Below, piece by piece: positions 12,452 through 12,919 of a DNA stretch of 12,919 nt. Every line of letters begins with the position of its first letter. Within the stretch, counting starts at the first letter, position 1. The position numbers were made by a program, and so were the translations under genes. The DNA comes from DAISWL01 sp036826375 (GTDB lineage Bacteria > Patescibacteriota > Saccharimonadia > Saccharimonadales > HK-STAS-PATE-42): NCBI GenBank assembly GCA_036826375.1, contig DAISWL010000016.1:1-12919 (forward strand). The letters are read 5' to 3'. Under the pieces are notes generated by a model that saw only the letters and a list, made by a program, of their open reading frames with translations, made no database searches and was not told the DNA's origin.

Positions 12452-12480
12452 ATAATACATCACCTCTTGGCTATAAACAA
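12452..12480 (-). promoter_or_regulatory. Promoter of the small membrane protein gene
   Basis: Minus-strand TTGTTT (12475-12480), 17-bp spacer, TATTAT (12452-12457). A perfect TTAAGCTTAA (12443-12452) lies directly downstream, overlapping the predicted start site, and a ribosome site (GAGGAG) lies in the leader. Confidence 0.6.
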
Positions 12481-12517
12481 GACTTTTTAGAATTTTGAGT
12501 AGACTTACTTTAAAGTT

Positions 12518-12823
12518 TTAAATACTTTTCTTTGAACCATTTATCTTGTAGCCAATAAGGCTTAGTATTGTCGTCATTATGGCCAAGCTAATAGCCAAGA
12601 CGAGTCTGGCATTTTGGCCGGTAATTGCTAATGAACTAAGCTTCTCTCTAAAATCTGCTATACCGTTGTTATTAGTATCGACAAGAGTGGTGATAGATAG
12701 TTTAGTGGGATCGGATGAGCTAACGATACTTGCTGCTATACCGTAAGCATTTACGCCACCATCTACCTTGCCATCATTATTAGTATCTGCAAAGTTTCTA
12801 CCTGATTCTTTAATATCATTCAT
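12518..12823 (-). CDS. C-terminal part of a Ca2+-repeat surface protein with LAxTG-like sorting tail
   Basis: The 101 residues from the first in-frame ATG are the end of a larger protein. Thrombospondin type-3-like calcium loops are D-T-N-N-D-G-K-V-D (13-21) and D-T-N-N-N-G-I-A-D-F-R-E (49-60). Upstream of the ATG the same frame continues with G-I-P-D-F-R-D-I-D-S-D-N-D-G (to 12865), so the ATG falls inside a repeat and lacks a ribosome site. Beyond 12865 repeat similarity stops, and a TAA occurs at 12893-12895. This implies a 5' truncation, frameshift or assembly break near 12866. The C-terminus has L-A-I-T-G (65-69), a hydrophobic helix (about 73-92) and a basic tail, which is sortase-signal architecture. 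It is probably a cell-surface adhesin remnant. Confidence 0.6.
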   Translation of the reverse strand: MNDIKESGRNFADTNNDGKVDGGVNAYGIAASIVSSSDPTKLSITTLVDTNNNGIADFREKLSSLAITGQNARLVLAISLAIMTTILSLIGYKINGSKKSI

Positions 12824-12919
12824 GCCGTCATTATCTGAATCGATATCTCTAAAATCTGGGATTCCGAGTAATACGACAAAACGTGGAGGTTTTTAACTAA
12901 CTTTTCCTCTGTTATATAG

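Larger units (their letters stand above)
2784..12452. repeat. Dispersed palindromic oligomer TTAAGCTTAA
   Basis: Exact 10-bp copies begin at 2784, 2917, 4957, 5058, 5684, 5879, 6384, 7259, 11347, 11722 and 12443 (11 in the window). About twenty one-base relatives (TTAAGTTT or AAACTTAA types) also occur, for example near 1467, 1525, 1718, 2287, 5096, 5352, 6077, 6636, 8343, 9197, 10395 and 11600. Copies occur in genes and between genes. Confidence 0.85.

Noticed and set aside
1..12919. Recoded TGA (glycine), as in Gracilibacteria or Absconditabacteria
   Set aside because: Several well-aligned genes end at TGA at the expected protein length, including two ATGA overlaps, so TGA is a stop.

Overview
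The window looks like chromosomal DNA of a Candidate Phyla Radiation (Patescibacteria) bacterium, most likely a Saccharibacterium (TM7). The evidence is the AT-rich sequence, three tandem small type IV secretion pilin-like proteins, a FemAB-type ligase, an LAxTG-tailed calcium-binding surface protein, and small housekeeping genes with overlapping starts and stops. The phylum is inferred from gene content, with no marker tree. The code is standard: several genes end in TGA (TPR gene, rluA-family gene, orn, arginase gene), which argues against the TGA=Gly lineages.

Layout. 1-235: tRNA-Thr(TGT) and tRNA-Tyr(GTA) on the minus strand, ending at a rho-independent terminator. 289-942: membrane-anchored TPR protein. 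1107-2980: RluA-family pseudouridine synthase overlapping by ATGA with a DNA polymerase III delta' subunit. 3084-4619: a 511-residue protein of unknown function with its own strong promoter, ribosome binding site and terminator. 4620-4978: intergenic, with that promoter, a GC-rich double-hairpin element and an inverted repeat. 4979-6619: orn-mmcQ-recX operon. 6876-8273: three T4SS pilin paralogues. 8357-10897: the only plus-strand island, with tsaD, a tRNA-Pro(GGG) nested between partial tRNA-Pro copies, and a femAB-family gene. 10911-11867: arginase-family gene, convergent with femAB. 12018-12413: small membrane protein. 12518-12823: C-terminal part of a Ca2+-repeat, LAITG-tailed surface protein that appears broken upstream.

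How the genes fit together. There is a translation/RNA set (two tRNAs, the pseudouridine synthase, TsaD for t6A on tRNAs reading ANN codons such as the tRNA-Thr here, Orn for terminal RNA decay). There is a replication/recombination pair (delta', RecX). There is also an envelope set (pilins, FemAB-like peptide-bridge enzyme, two surface proteins) that fits an epibiont.

The signals most worth attention are: (1) the 10-bp palindrome TTAAGCTTAA, 11 exact copies plus many one-base variants, in two codon registers and between genes; (2) the tRNA-Pro gene flanked upstream by a 5'-half copy and downstream by a 3'-half copy, with an inverted repeat that could compete with tRNA folding; (3) several genes with a -10 box only 8-15 nt before ATG and no Shine-Dalgarno, implying leaderless mRNAs, in contrast to the pilin, surface-protein and 511-residue genes, which mostly have Shine-Dalgarno sites.
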